Assembly: GCA_046594215.1 (NCBI GenBank)
Contig: JBKJPX010000108.1
Span: forward strand, 1 to 64,000
Source: Panacagrimonas sp046594215
GTDB lineage: Bacteria > Pseudomonadota > Gammaproteobacteria > Nevskiales > Nevskiaceae
Direction: 5' to 3'
Length of the DNA stretch: 64,000 nucleotides
Part shown: in pieces, positions 49,451 through 58,203 of the stretch
How the letters are laid out: each line of letters starts with the position of its first letter
How positions within the stretch are numbered: the stretch's first letter is position 1
Program-made: the position numbers and the translations under genes
The notes under the pieces: model-generated
What the model was told of the DNA's origin: nothing
Databases searched by the model: none
The model's input: the letters and a program-made list of their open reading frames with translations, nothing else

Positions 49451-50290
49451 ATGAGCATCACCCTTCGCAGCGAACACGCCTGCTTCGGCGGCCGCATGAG
49501 CTTCCACGCCCACGCGTCGAAGGAAACCGGCACGGAGATGCGCTTCGCGGTGTTCACGCCGCCGCAGGCGAAGCAGAAGAAGGTGCCCGCGCTGTACTGG
49601 CTCGCAGGGCTGACCTGCACGGAGGAGACCTTCGCAATCAAGGCGGGCGCGCAGCGCGTCGCCGCCGAACTCGGCCTGATGCTGGTGGCCTGCGACACCA
49701 GCCCGCGCGGCCTGAACCTGCCGGGCGATTCCGAATCCTGGGACTTTGGGGTCGGCGCGGGGTTCTACCTCGATGCCACGCAGGCTCCCTGGGCCGCGAA
49801 CTACCGCATGGGCAGCTACGTGAATTTCGAACTGCCCGCGCTGATCGAGGCGAACTTCGACGTTGCGCCGGACCGGCGCGGCATCTTCGGCCACTCGATG
49901 GGCGGACATGGAGCGCTCGTCACGGCGCTACGCAACCCGGATCGATGGACCTCGGTTTCGGCGTTCGCGCCGATCAGCAACCCGGTCGCGGTGCCCTGGG
50001 GCGAGAAGGCGTTCGGGAAGTACCTCGGGGCGGATCGGAAAAGCTGGGATGCCTACGACGCGAGCCTGCTCATGAAGGCGAAGGCCTTCCCGCGCGAGAT
50101 CCTGGTCGACCAGGGCACTTCGGACCAGTTCCTCGTCAACCAGCTACATCCCGAAGCGCTGGAAGCGGCGGCGAAGGTTTCAGGCCAGAAACTCGTGGTG
50201 CGCCGGCACGAGGCTTACGACCACTCGTACTGGTTCATCCAGAGTTTCGTGGCGGATCACCTGGCGCAGCACGCGAGACAGCTGGGTTGA
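49451..50290 (+). CDS. fghA: S-formylglutathione hydrolase
   Basis: 279 residues from ATG 49451, the normal length. Nucleophile Ser149 in FGHSMGGHGA, Asp225 in QGTSDQFL and His258 in YDHSYWFI, with LAGLTCTEETF as the conserved N-terminal block. It hydrolyses S-formylglutathione to formate and glutathione in formaldehyde detoxification. The glutathione-dependent formaldehyde dehydrogenase that normally precedes it is not adjacent, so the pathway is split in this genome or the enzyme acts as a general esterase. Confidence 0.94.
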   Translation: MSITLRSEHACFGGRMSFHAHASKETGTEMRFAVFTPPQAKQKKVPALYWLAGLTCTEETFAIKAGAQRVAAELGLMLVACDTSPRGLNLPGDSESWDFGVGAGFYLDATQAPWAANYRMGSYVNFELPALIEANFDVAPDRRGIFGHSMGGHGALVTALRNPDRWTSVSAFAPISNPVAVPWGEKAFGKYLGADRKSWDAYDASLLMKAKAFPREILVDQGTSDQFLVNQLHPEALEAAAKVSGQKLVVRRHEAYDHSYWFIQSFVADHLAQHARQLG

Positions 50291-50352
50291 ACCGCACCGG
50301 CCCGTAGCCGGGAAGACGTGCGGGGCGCCCCGCTCCGAACGCGGCAACAGCC

Positions 50353-50367
50353 ACGGACTTCGTCCGT
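50353..50367. repeat. ACGGAC-TTC-GTCCGT palindrome between convergent genes
   Basis: A perfect 6-bp inverted repeat around TTC in the 97-bp space between fghA and the TonB receptor. A second palindrome GCGGGGCGCCCCGC lies at about 50319-50332. The core GGACTTCGTCC is shared with 21305-21315. Neither is followed by a T-run. Confidence 0.45.
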
Positions 50368-50387
50368 CGCTGCGGGTTGCGCCCTCC

Positions 50388-52571
50388 TCAGTAATTCCAG
50401 TCCGCCCGAATTCCAGCGAGAAAACTGCGCTCCGGCCCCGGCTCGTAGAAGCGGCTGTTGCCGTCGTTGACGATCACCGAGCCGACGTATTCCTCGTCGA
50501 ACAGGTTGTCGACACGAACGAAGGTGCGCAGCCGGCCCCAGGACGGCGCGAATACGTAGCCGCCGTCGAGGCCGACCAGGGCGTACGAAGGCGCGGACGC
50601 GACGTTGGTGTCGTTGACCGGCACCGAATCGACGTAGCGGGCATCCATGCCCAGGTGCCAGCCGGCCTCCGCGCCCCACTGCACGGAACCGAACAGCGCC
50701 GACTCGGGAACGCCCGGAATGTCGTTGCCGCGCTCGACACGGACTGCGTTCGCGTCGGTGCAGGGCGCCGCGAGGCAGGTCGTATAAGGCGCGCGCACCG
50801 TGGCATCCAGCAAGGTCCAGGAGGCCTGCAGGGTCCAGTTCCTGATCGGCCTGCTCTGGATTCCCAGCTCGACGCCCTGACGCCGTGTCCGATCCGCGTT
50901 CTTGAACGAGGAGCGGCCGCCGGCGTTGGTGGCGACTACGATCTCGTTGTCGGTCAGCACGCGGAAAACGGCGAGGTTCACCTGCGTAGCGTTTCCAACC
51001 CGCCACTTGGCGCCGACTTCGGCGTTCTTCGTGCGCTCCGCACGCAGGTCGAAGTTGAGTCCGGCCAGGCCGTCAGGCCGGTAGGCGAGCTCCGCGAATG
51101 TCGGCGTCCCGAATCCACGCGCCAGCGCGCCGTAGAGATGCAGGCTCGGCAATGCGCGGTACAGAAGACCGGCCGCGGGCGTGGTCTGCGAGAAGTGGCG
51201 TTTGCCGCTGTCGTCGCCGTTGGTGCCGACAATGAACTTGTCGTCCGAATCGAAGCCCACGCGGCTGTGGCGCACGCCCATCATCAGCGACCAGCGATCC
51301 TCCAGTTCCGCGGTCGCCTGCGCGTACTGGTCGAAGCTGTCGATGTCGTCGGTCTCGTTGCGCTTGAGTTCGCCGCGCACGCCGAGTTCCTGCGCCGCCC
51401 CGATGCCGGCGAAGTTCAGGAAACCTCGACGGTCCTGCGACAGCAGGTCGTAGGTGGCGCCCGCGACCACCGTCAGCGGACGCTGGTTGATCAGGCCGTG
51501 CCAGGACCAGCGCAGGTCGGTGCCGCCGTAATCCGAATCCAGGTCCACCACGCCGCCGGAGTGGAGCGGGTTGCCCTGCGTGGCCACGGGGATGGCGAGG
51601 AACTGCTCGACCTTGCGCGTGCCGCCGTAGGCCAGCAGGCGCAGCGTGTGCGCGCCGAGCACCTGCTCGTAGATCGCGCCGGCCTGGCTCTGCCTGGCGC
51701 TCTTGCGCGTGTCGAACTGCTCGGCCTGCGGTGTGGCCTGGTCGGGGTCGTCGCGGAACTGGTCGCGCGACAGGCCCAGCGGGTCCTGCGTGTCGGGGGA
51801 GTCGAAGTAGTTGCCCACAAAGGTCAGCTTGCCGTTCTGGCCGACCGCGAAATTGACCTTGCCGTTGAGCGACTCGCGCTCGGCCTCGCTGTGATCACGA
51901 TAGCCGTCGGTCTCGAAGTGCGTGTAGTCGAAGGTGTAGCCGGCGCTCGCCGTGCGGCCGCTGCTGCCCAGGTTCGCGCGCCAGGTGTTGAAGCTGCCGG
52001 CGGCGACACCGCTCGTGATGAGCGAAGGATCGGCGCCGTCGGCCGTGAACATCTGGATCACGCCGCCCGACGAATTTCCGTACAGCGTGGAGAACGGGCC
52101 GCGCAGTACCTCGACCCGGTCGGCGGTGGCGAGGTTGAAGTGCGAGACCTGTCCCTGACCGTCGGGCTGCGTCGCGGGGATGCCGTCGAGGTAGAGCCGG
52201 ATGCCGCGGATGCCGAAGGAGGCGCGCGAGCCGAAGCCGCGAATCGAGATCTGCGTGTCCTGCGCATAGTTCTGGCGGTCACGCGCCAGCACCCCCGGCA
52301 CGCTGCCCAGGCCTTCCGACAGGTTCACGCCCAGCGTGTCCTCGTTCAGGGCTTCGCCGCCGATCACGTCGATCGAGGCCGGCACTTCGAACGCGGGCCG
52401 CGCCACGCGCGTGGCCGTCACGGTCACCGTCTCCACGGGGCCCGCCGCCTGCACGGTCTCCGGCGGGGACAGCGCCCAGGCCGAGGGCGCGGCAAGGAAC
52501 ATCGAACCCAACGCCAGCCGCCGCCCAACCCGAACGCTGTCCATACGGACGCGCTGCCAGACCTTGTGCAT
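50388..52571 (-). CDS. TonB-dependent outer-membrane receptor
   Basis: 727 residues from ATG 52571, preceded by GGGAGCGAGAAAGAG. Signal peptide about 1-34, TonB box ETVTVTATR (about 47-55), plug domain about 60-165 (IDVIGGEALNEDTLG, ISIRGFGSRASFGIRGIRLYLDG, VEVLRGPFSTLYGNSSGGVI) and a 22-strand barrel ending in an aromatic residue (ADWNY). The barrel most resembles ferric-siderophore/citrate receptors, so iron uptake is the default guess; no Fur box is recognised upstream and no TonB-ExbBD or synthesis genes adjoin. Confidence 0.9.
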   Translation of the reverse strand: MHKVWQRVRMDSVRVGRRLALGSMFLAAPSAWALSPPETVQAAGPVETVTVTATRVARPAFEVPASIDVIGGEALNEDTLGVNLSEGLGSVPGVLARDRQNYAQDTQISIRGFGSRASFGIRGIRLYLDGIPATQPDGQGQVSHFNLATADRVEVLRGPFSTLYGNSSGGVIQMFTADGADPSLITSGVAAGSFNTWRANLGSSGRTASAGYTFDYTHFETDGYRDHSEAERESLNGKVNFAVGQNGKLTFVGNYFDSPDTQDPLGLSRDQFRDDPDQATPQAEQFDTRKSARQSQAGAIYEQVLGAHTLRLLAYGGTRKVEQFLAIPVATQGNPLHSGGVVDLDSDYGGTDLRWSWHGLINQRPLTVVAGATYDLLSQDRRGFLNFAGIGAAQELGVRGELKRNETDDIDSFDQYAQATAELEDRWSLMMGVRHSRVGFDSDDKFIVGTNGDDSGKRHFSQTTPAAGLLYRALPSLHLYGALARGFGTPTFAELAYRPDGLAGLNFDLRAERTKNAEVGAKWRVGNATQVNLAVFRVLTDNEIVVATNAGGRSSFKNADRTRRQGVELGIQSRPIRNWTLQASWTLLDATVRAPYTTCLAAPCTDANAVRVERGNDIPGVPESALFGSVQWGAEAGWHLGMDARYVDSVPVNDTNVASAPSYALVGLDGGYVFAPSWGRLRTFVRVDNLFDEEYVGSVIVNDGNSRFYEPGPERSFLAGIRADWNY

Positions 52572-52733
52572 CTCTTTCTCGCTCCCGTTTTCTTCTGTGA
52601 TCGACCTGCGGCGCCCGACGGACCCTGTATCCACGGCGAGCGGCCTCGGTCTGTTACTTGCAGGCACTACGCGACGCGGCACCTGCGCTCGCTAAACTGA
52701 CGCCTGTTCGAGCCGCCGTCCATACGGAAAATC

Positions 52734-53798
52734 ATGAAAACGCTGCGTAACGATCGATTCCTGCGTGCGCTGCGGCGTGAACCGGTGGACCGCACGCCGG
52801 TCTGGATGATGCGACAGGCCGGCCGCTACCTCCCCGAGTACCGCGCGAGCCGCGCGAAGGCCGGCGACTTCATGTCCCTGTGCCGCAACGCCGACCTGTG
52901 CTGCGAAGTCACGCTGCAGCCGCTGGACCGCTACGCGCTGGACACCGCGATCCTGTTCTCCGACATTCTCACCATCCCGGACGCGATGGGCCTGGGCCTG
53001 CGCTTCGTCGAGGGCGAGGGCCCGCAGTTCGACCGTCCACTGCGCAGCGTCGAGGCGATCCGCCAGCTAGCCGTGCCGGATCCCGAGGGCGAGCTGCGCT
53101 ACGTGATGGACGCGGTGCGCACGATCCGCGGCGCGCTGGGCGATCGCATGCCGCTGATCGGGTTCTCGGGCAGCCCCTGGACCCTGGCCACGTACATGGT
53201 CGAGGGCCGCGGCGGCCACGACTTCGCCACCGTGAAGAAACTGATGCTCGACGAGCCCGCGGCCTTCGACCTGCTGCTGTCGACGCTCGTGGATTCGGTG
53301 TCGGGTTATCTGGCCGCGCAGCACGCGGCGGGTGCCGACGCGCTGATGATTTTCGACACCTGGGGCGGCGTGCTCGCGCCCGACGACTTCCAGCGATTCT
53401 CGCTCGACCCGATGAAGCGCATCGTCGCGAACCTGAAGGAGAGCGCGCCCGGCGTCCCGGTGATCCTGTTCACGAAGAACGGAGGCCAGCACCTTGAGAA
53501 GTTGGCCGACAGCGGTTGCACGGCGTTGGGCGTGGACTGGACAACCTCGCTCGCGGATGCACGGCGCCGCGTCGGCGATCGCGTCGCGCTGCAGGGCAAC
53601 CTCGACCCCGTCACGCTGTTCGCGAAACCGGGTCGCATCCGTGAGCAAACCGCCCGCGTACTCGCAGACTACGGCCACGGTTCGGGTCACATCTTCAACC
53701 TGGGTCACGGCATCCTGCCGCAGACTCCGCCGGATCATGCCGGCGCGATGATCGAAGCCCTGCACGAGCTCTCGCCCGCGTATCACCGCCAGCCCTGA
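52734..53798 (+). CDS. hemE: uroporphyrinogen decarboxylase
   Basis: 354 residues, standard length. PVWMMRQAGRYLPEYRASR and GFSGSPWTLATYMVEG are the two family signatures; the catalytic Asp lies in ILFSDILTIPDAMG. It decarboxylates uroporphyrinogen III to coproporphyrinogen III in haem synthesis. A TAAACT -10-like hexamer is at 52693-52698. It is followed 30 nt later by an acyltransferase gene. Confidence 0.96.
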   Translation: MKTLRNDRFLRALRREPVDRTPVWMMRQAGRYLPEYRASRAKAGDFMSLCRNADLCCEVTLQPLDRYALDTAILFSDILTIPDAMGLGLRFVEGEGPQFDRPLRSVEAIRQLAVPDPEGELRYVMDAVRTIRGALGDRMPLIGFSGSPWTLATYMVEGRGGHDFATVKKLMLDEPAAFDLLLSTLVDSVSGYLAAQHAAGADALMIFDTWGGVLAPDDFQRFSLDPMKRIVANLKESAPGVPVILFTKNGGQHLEKLADSGCTALGVDWTTSLADARRRVGDRVALQGNLDPVTLFAKPGRIREQTARVLADYGHGSGHIFNLGHGILPQTPPDHAGAMIEALHELSPAYHRQP

Positions 53799-53828
53799 CC
53801 TGCTCCCGAACAACCCAATCCGCCGCAG

Positions 53829-54764
53829 ATGATCTCCGTCCTGGTCCCGGCGTGGCTGGTGGGCGTGCTGACCTTCGCGCTGATGCTCGCCGTCCTGCTC
53901 TTCTGGGGCGGCCTGATCCTGCTGCCGCTGACGCTGCTTCGAGCGCTGCTGCCGTTTGGGCTCGCGCAGGCCACGCTGTCGCCGCTGATCGTGGCCGTGG
54001 CCACGCAGTGGGTGGCTTCCAACCAGCTCGTGTACCGCCTGATGCATGCGCCAGCCTGGCACCTGGACTACAGCGCCCAGCTCGACCCGTGCCGGAGCTA
54101 CCTGCTGATCTGCAACCACCAGTCCTGGGCCGACATCCAGGTCCTGTTCGACCTGTTCCACGGCCGTACGCACTTCCTGCGCTTTTTCCTGAAGAAGGAA
54201 CTGATCTGGATCCCGATCGTGGGCCTGGCCTGCTGGGCGCTGGACATGCCGTTCATGAAACGACACTCGAAAGAGGCCATCGCCAGCAACCCGGCGCTGC
54301 GTAGCGAGGATCTGAAGACCACCCGCCGCTTCTGCGAGAAATACCGTCGGCGTCCGATCACGGTCGTCAATTTCCTCGAGGGCACGCGCTTCACCGAGTC
54401 CAAGCGCGCGGCCACCGCATCGCCCTACCGTCACCTGCTCAAACCCAAGTCGGCGGGCCTGTCGTTCACGCTCAATGCGATGGGCGAGCAGTTCGACGGC
54501 ATCATCGACGTGACCCTGGCCTACCAGCCTGCTACGAAGGACCGGGTCTGGAGCTGGCTGTGCGGTGAGCAGAGCCAGATGGCGATCCACGTGGACACCT
54601 TGCCGATCCCGCCGGACATGATTCGCGGCGACTACGAGGGCGACGAGGAATTCCGCGCGCGCTTCCAGACCTGGGTCAACGGGATCTGGTCGCGCAAGGA
54701 CGCGCGCCTGGAGCGGATGCTCAACGGCGCCGACCACGCCGGGGTGGCGCAGCGCGTGACCTGA
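53829..54764 (+). CDS. PlsC-like acyltransferase (YihG-type)
   Basis: 311 residues. N-terminal membrane helix(es) about 8-62; acyltransferase motif I NHQSWAD (His97, Asp102), motif III FLEGTRFT with GTR, and AGLSFTLNAMG as motif IV. The length and the KSAGLS segment fit the YihG/LPLAT family that tunes acyl chains of lysophosphatidic acid. Acts at the inner membrane. Adjacent to hemE and possibly in its transcript. Confidence 0.88.
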   Translation: MISVLVPAWLVGVLTFALMLAVLLFWGGLILLPLTLLRALLPFGLAQATLSPLIVAVATQWVASNQLVYRLMHAPAWHLDYSAQLDPCRSYLLICNHQSWADIQVLFDLFHGRTHFLRFFLKKELIWIPIVGLACWALDMPFMKRHSKEAIASNPALRSEDLKTTRRFCEKYRRRPITVVNFLEGTRFTESKRAATASPYRHLLKPKSAGLSFTLNAMGEQFDGIIDVTLAYQPATKDRVWSWLCGEQSQMAIHVDTLPIPPDMIRGDYEGDEEFRARFQTWVNGIWSRKDARLERMLNGADHAGVAQRVT

Positions 54765-54875
54765 GGGGCGACGACCTGGTCGCTCCATCTGTCATCCTTG
54801 CCTTCGCGGGCGCAGCACCCGGCACTGGGCACGGGGCCAAGGCGCCCCGGATCACGATCCCGGGAGATTCGAAGC

Positions 54876-56177
54876 ATGCTGGGTTTCACGCGCTACCAAT
54901 GGACGGTGCTGTTCGCGGCGTGGCTCGGCTGGGGTTTCGACATCTTCGACGGACTGCTCTTCAACTACGTCGCGCCCAACTGTGTTCCCACGCTGCTCGA
55001 CCTCACCATCGGCTCGCCCGAGGCCAAGCAGGCGACGCTCTACTGGACCGGCGTGATGTCCTCGGTGCTGCTGCTCGGCTGGGCCGCGGGTGGCGTCATC
55101 TTCGGATGGATCTGCGATCGCATCGGGCGCACGCGCACCCTGCTGCTGACGATGCTGCTGTACGCGCTGGGCACCGCGTCCTGCGCCTTCGCAACCGACA
55201 TCTGGATGCTGCTGGCCTTCCGCGTCGTGGCGGCGCTGGGCATCGGCGGCGAATGGGCCGCGGGCGCAGCGATGGTCGCGGAGACGGTGCCCGAGGAGAA
55301 GCGCGTCGAGGCCGGTGCGCTGCTGTACACAGCCGCACCCTTCGGCCTGTTCCTGGCCACCTTCGTCGACCACCAGGTCGCGGGCGTGTGGTTCAAGTCC
55401 ATGCCCGAACAGTCCTGGCGCTACGTGTTCCTGTTCGGCCTGCTGCCGGCGGCGGTGGCGTTCGTGGTGCGCCTGTTCATCAAGGAACCGGAACGCTGGG
55501 CGAAGCAGGCTGCGCACGCCGCAGCGCCGCGGTTGTCCGAACTGTTCACGCCGCAGTTGATCGCCTACACGCGCTCGGGCTTCCTGATGGCCGTGATCGC
55601 GCTCATCACGTGGTGGAGCAGCAACGCGTTCATTCCCGTCGTCGCGTCGGGACTGGCGCGTGCGAGCGCGGAGGCGCGCGGTCTGGGCGGGGCCGAGACA
55701 CTCGCGCTGGTGCAGGAGTGGAAGCTGCTCGCCACCGTGTGCTTCAACCTCGGCGGGCTGATCGGCACCTTGCTGACGATTCCCGCAAGCAAGTACCTCG
55801 GACGGCGCAAGATGTTCGCCATCTACTGGGTCGCCTCCGCCGCTTCGATGCTGCTGACCTTCGGCATCGATTGGCCGGGCCAGATCCGCCTCTACTTCTA
55901 CTTCCTGGTGGGCCTCTCGGTGTTCGGCGTCTTCGGCAGCTTCACCTACTACCTGCCCGAACTGTTCCCGACGCGCCTGCGCGGAACGGGCGCGGGCTTC
56001 TGCTACAACTTCGGCCGCGTGTTCGCCGCCATCGGTCCCTTCATGGTCGGCTACATCGCCACGCAGGGCACTCACACGGCGGTGAGCACGCTGTTCTACG
56101 TGGGCTTCGTACCCGTCGTCGGCCTGCTGCTCATGCCATGGGTGATCGAGACGAAGGGGCGCGTGCTGCAGGACTAG
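54876..56177 (+). CDS. MFS transporter (sugar/organic-acid symporter type)
   Basis: 433 residues from ATG 54876, twelve membrane segments. GWICDRIGRTRTLLLTMLLYALGTASCAFA is the MFS loop 2-3 signature, and AALGIGGEWAAGAAMVAETVPEEKR with ELFPTRLRGTGAGFCYNFGR places it in the AAHS/SHS-type proton symporters for aromatic or carboxylic acids. The start at 54798 is rejected since the extra 26 residues are hydrophilic and unconserved. Substrate unknown. Confidence 0.88.
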   Translation: MLGFTRYQWTVLFAAWLGWGFDIFDGLLFNYVAPNCVPTLLDLTIGSPEAKQATLYWTGVMSSVLLLGWAAGGVIFGWICDRIGRTRTLLLTMLLYALGTASCAFATDIWMLLAFRVVAALGIGGEWAAGAAMVAETVPEEKRVEAGALLYTAAPFGLFLATFVDHQVAGVWFKSMPEQSWRYVFLFGLLPAAVAFVVRLFIKEPERWAKQAAHAAAPRLSELFTPQLIAYTRSGFLMAVIALITWWSSNAFIPVVASGLARASAEARGLGGAETLALVQEWKLLATVCFNLGGLIGTLLTIPASKYLGRRKMFAIYWVASAASMLLTFGIDWPGQIRLYFYFLVGLSVFGVFGSFTYYLPELFPTRLRGTGAGFCYNFGRVFAAIGPFMVGYIATQGTHTAVSTLFYVGFVPVVGLLLMPWVIETKGRVLQD

Positions 56178-56251
56178 CGGCGTCGCCATACGTGCGCCGC
56201 GCAGGACCCACGCCCTAGAATCGGCTCGTTCCCAGACGTCGAGCACCGGTC

Positions 56252-56968
56252 GTGGCCGATTCCCAGCAGCCTGCGCGCAGCCCCTTCACCGTGATGGAAG
56301 CCGGCTTCCGGATCATTCCCGGCAAGGAAGGCGAGTTCTTCGCGCGCCAGGGCGCCACGGTGCCGATCGCGATGGCGCAGCCGGGCTTCGTGTCCGTCTA
56401 CGGCGGCCCCATCCACGATTCCACCTGGCTGTACTTCGGCGTGCGCTTCGCGAGCGCCGCCGACATGGAGACCTGGCAGCACCACGAGCACCACCGTGAA
56501 GTGCAGCGCATGGCCTACGAGAACTGGTGGACCGCGGTGTACATCCGCAAGTGGCGGCGCCTCGAAACCGGCACGCCCACGACGGATCGCTACATGTGCG
56601 AGACGCGCGTACAGCGCGACACGCCGCTCGATGAAAGCCAACTGGCCGCGCTTCGCTCGGAACTCCGCGCAGTGCGCGAGTTCGGCGCCCGCGATTTCGA
56701 GACGCTCACCGGTGACTTCGAGCCGCAGCCCTGGCAGCTCGTCGGTCCTCTGGAGATCGCGCCCTCCGACGGCACGGTGCTGTATTCGCTGATCACCCAC
56801 TGGTCTGCAGCGGCACATGCACAGGGCTGGATGAACTCCGCGAACTACGCGACGCTGGCCGCGTACGGGGAGGTCGAGAGCGAGGTGTTCGCCGCGTTTC
56901 CCGAGCCCGGGACGCGGCACGGCTTGCGCGAAGACCGCCTGCAGCGGCAGTGGACCCTGCCCGGCTGA
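56252..56968 (+). CDS. dimeric alpha/beta-barrel protein, ABM-like
   Basis: 238 residues starting with GTG 56252. The first half (about 12-110) has the ferredoxin-like pattern of antibiotic-biosynthesis-monooxygenase/heme-degrading proteins: EAGFRIIPGKEGEFFARQGATVP, GFVSVYGGP, TWQHHEHHREVQRMAYENWW. The second half (about 112-238) looks like a degenerate second copy. Such proteins are small oxygenases or binding proteins; the true role is open. A TAGAAT -10-like hexamer lies at 56216-56221. Confidence 0.65.
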   Translation: MADSQQPARSPFTVMEAGFRIIPGKEGEFFARQGATVPIAMAQPGFVSVYGGPIHDSTWLYFGVRFASAADMETWQHHEHHREVQRMAYENWWTAVYIRKWRRLETGTPTTDRYMCETRVQRDTPLDESQLAALRSELRAVREFGARDFETLTGDFEPQPWQLVGPLEIAPSDGTVLYSLITHWSAAAHAQGWMNSANYATLAAYGEVESEVFAAFPEPGTRHGLREDRLQRQWTLPG

Positions 56969-56999
56969 TCCAGCCCGTCAACGACGCAGGACCGTCCTC

Positions 57000-57428
57000 T
57001 CAAGCCTTCGGAGAAGGCATCGCGTAGCTGCCTGTGGCATGCGCGACCAGCGCAGGATCGTCGCCGCAGCGCAGCTTGACCTCCATCACCGCGATCCGCC
57101 GGCCTAGCTTGAGCAGGCTGGCCTCGGCGTGCACGTCGGCAGCCGCCCCCTTGTTCACGAAATTCAGGCTCAGGTTCGACGTCACCGCCATCAGCTGCGG
57201 ACCGGTGTGAGACAACACCAGCGCGTACATCGCGAGATCGGCCGCGGTGAACAGCGCGGGGCCGGAGACCACGTTGCCCGGCCGCAGCATCCAGTTGCGA
57301 AACGGCATGTGCGCGCGCAGGTAGCCGGGTCGAAGTTCGTCGATGGCGAAGAACGGTGCGTCGGCCTTGAAGCCCATCGTGATCAGCCGGATCACCTCGG
57401 GCGCCTGCATCACCAGCTTCAGATCCAT
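57000..57428 (-). CDS. PaaI/DUF4442-type hotdog thioesterase
   Basis: 142 residues. The hotdog-fold pattern is seen in MPFRNWMLRPGNVVSGPALFTAADLAMYALVLSHTG, corresponding to the HN.....G......l.. active-site helix of PaaI-like thioesterases, followed by VTSNLSLNFVNKGAAADVHAEASLLKLGRRIAVMEVKL. It probably hydrolyses an acyl- or aryl-CoA. It overlaps the TauE/SafE gene by 10 nt at its start. Confidence 0.82.
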   Translation of the reverse strand: MDLKLVMQAPEVIRLITMGFKADAPFFAIDELRPGYLRAHMPFRNWMLRPGNVVSGPALFTAADLAMYALVLSHTGPQLMAVTSNLSLNFVNKGAAADVHAEASLLKLGRRIAVMEVKLRCGDDPALVAHATGSYAMPSPKA

Positions 57429-58159
57429 CCGAATCCCCGTGCCGCGTCGAACAGCAGCTTGATCGAAAGTATGCCGAGGATCGCCTTGAACAGGCTCGCG
57501 AAGCGCTCCTCGCTGATGCGGCCGTTGAGATGCTTGCCCGTCCAGGTGCCGGCGATCACCGCCAGGCACAGTTGCAGCAGCAACGCGGGCCGCGCAAACG
57601 CGCTGTAGCCGACGAAACCGTACGCCAGCACGCGCAGCCCATGGCCCAGCACCTGCGTGAGCGCCAGCGTCGCGATGGTGGTTTCCTTCTTCCATTCGGG
57701 ACGCAGGAACAGGCGCCCGACGAAGAGGCCGGTCGCGCCCGTGAACATTCCGAGGCTGCCATTGAGCAGCCCGGCGACCACGAAAGAGGGGCGCGGGGGA
57801 AGCGGCGCGACGCCGGCGCGCGAGGGGACGAGCGACGCCAGGATCAGTCCGGCGAGGATCAGCCGCACGAGGTTGCCGTCGACGTCCTCGGCGAACGGCG
57901 CGAGCACCAAGGTCGCCGGCACCGCGGCCAGTGCGAACCAGCCGGCGGCATGCCATTCCACGTGCTTGACGTAGGCCAGCGTGCGCGAGGCGTTGGAGAC
58001 GAACTGCACCGCGGCGAACAGCGGCACCGCGTCGACCGGCGTCAGACCCAGGGCGAAGAACACTCCGATCAGGATGGTCCCGCCGCCCATGCCGGCCAGA
58101 CCGGACAGCGCGGAAGTCAGGAAGGCGAACGCGGTGAGCGTGAGGGAGAGGGCGTCCAA
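57419..58159 (-). CDS. TauE/SafE family permease
   Basis: 246 residues, eight membrane helices in two halves. The first has GLAGMGGGTILIG and the second LNGSLGMFTGATGLFVGRLFL, the duplicated glycine-rich motifs of TauE/SafE. Proposed substrates for the family are sulfite and organosulfonates. Its last 10 nt overlap the thioesterase start, so the two are coupled. Confidence 0.88.
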   Translation of the reverse strand: MDALSLTLTAFAFLTSALSGLAGMGGGTILIGVFFALGLTPVDAVPLFAAVQFVSNASRTLAYVKHVEWHAAGWFALAAVPATLVLAPFAEDVDGNLVRLILAGLILASLVPSRAGVAPLPPRPSFVVAGLLNGSLGMFTGATGLFVGRLFLRPEWKKETTIATLALTQVLGHGLRVLAYGFVGYSAFARPALLLQLCLAVIAGTWTGKHLNGRISEERFASLFKAILGILSIKLLFDAARGFGWI

Positions 58160-58203
58160 TCGAATGCGCGGTGCTTACTTCTGGATTCTGAATCCCGCGT
58201 TCG

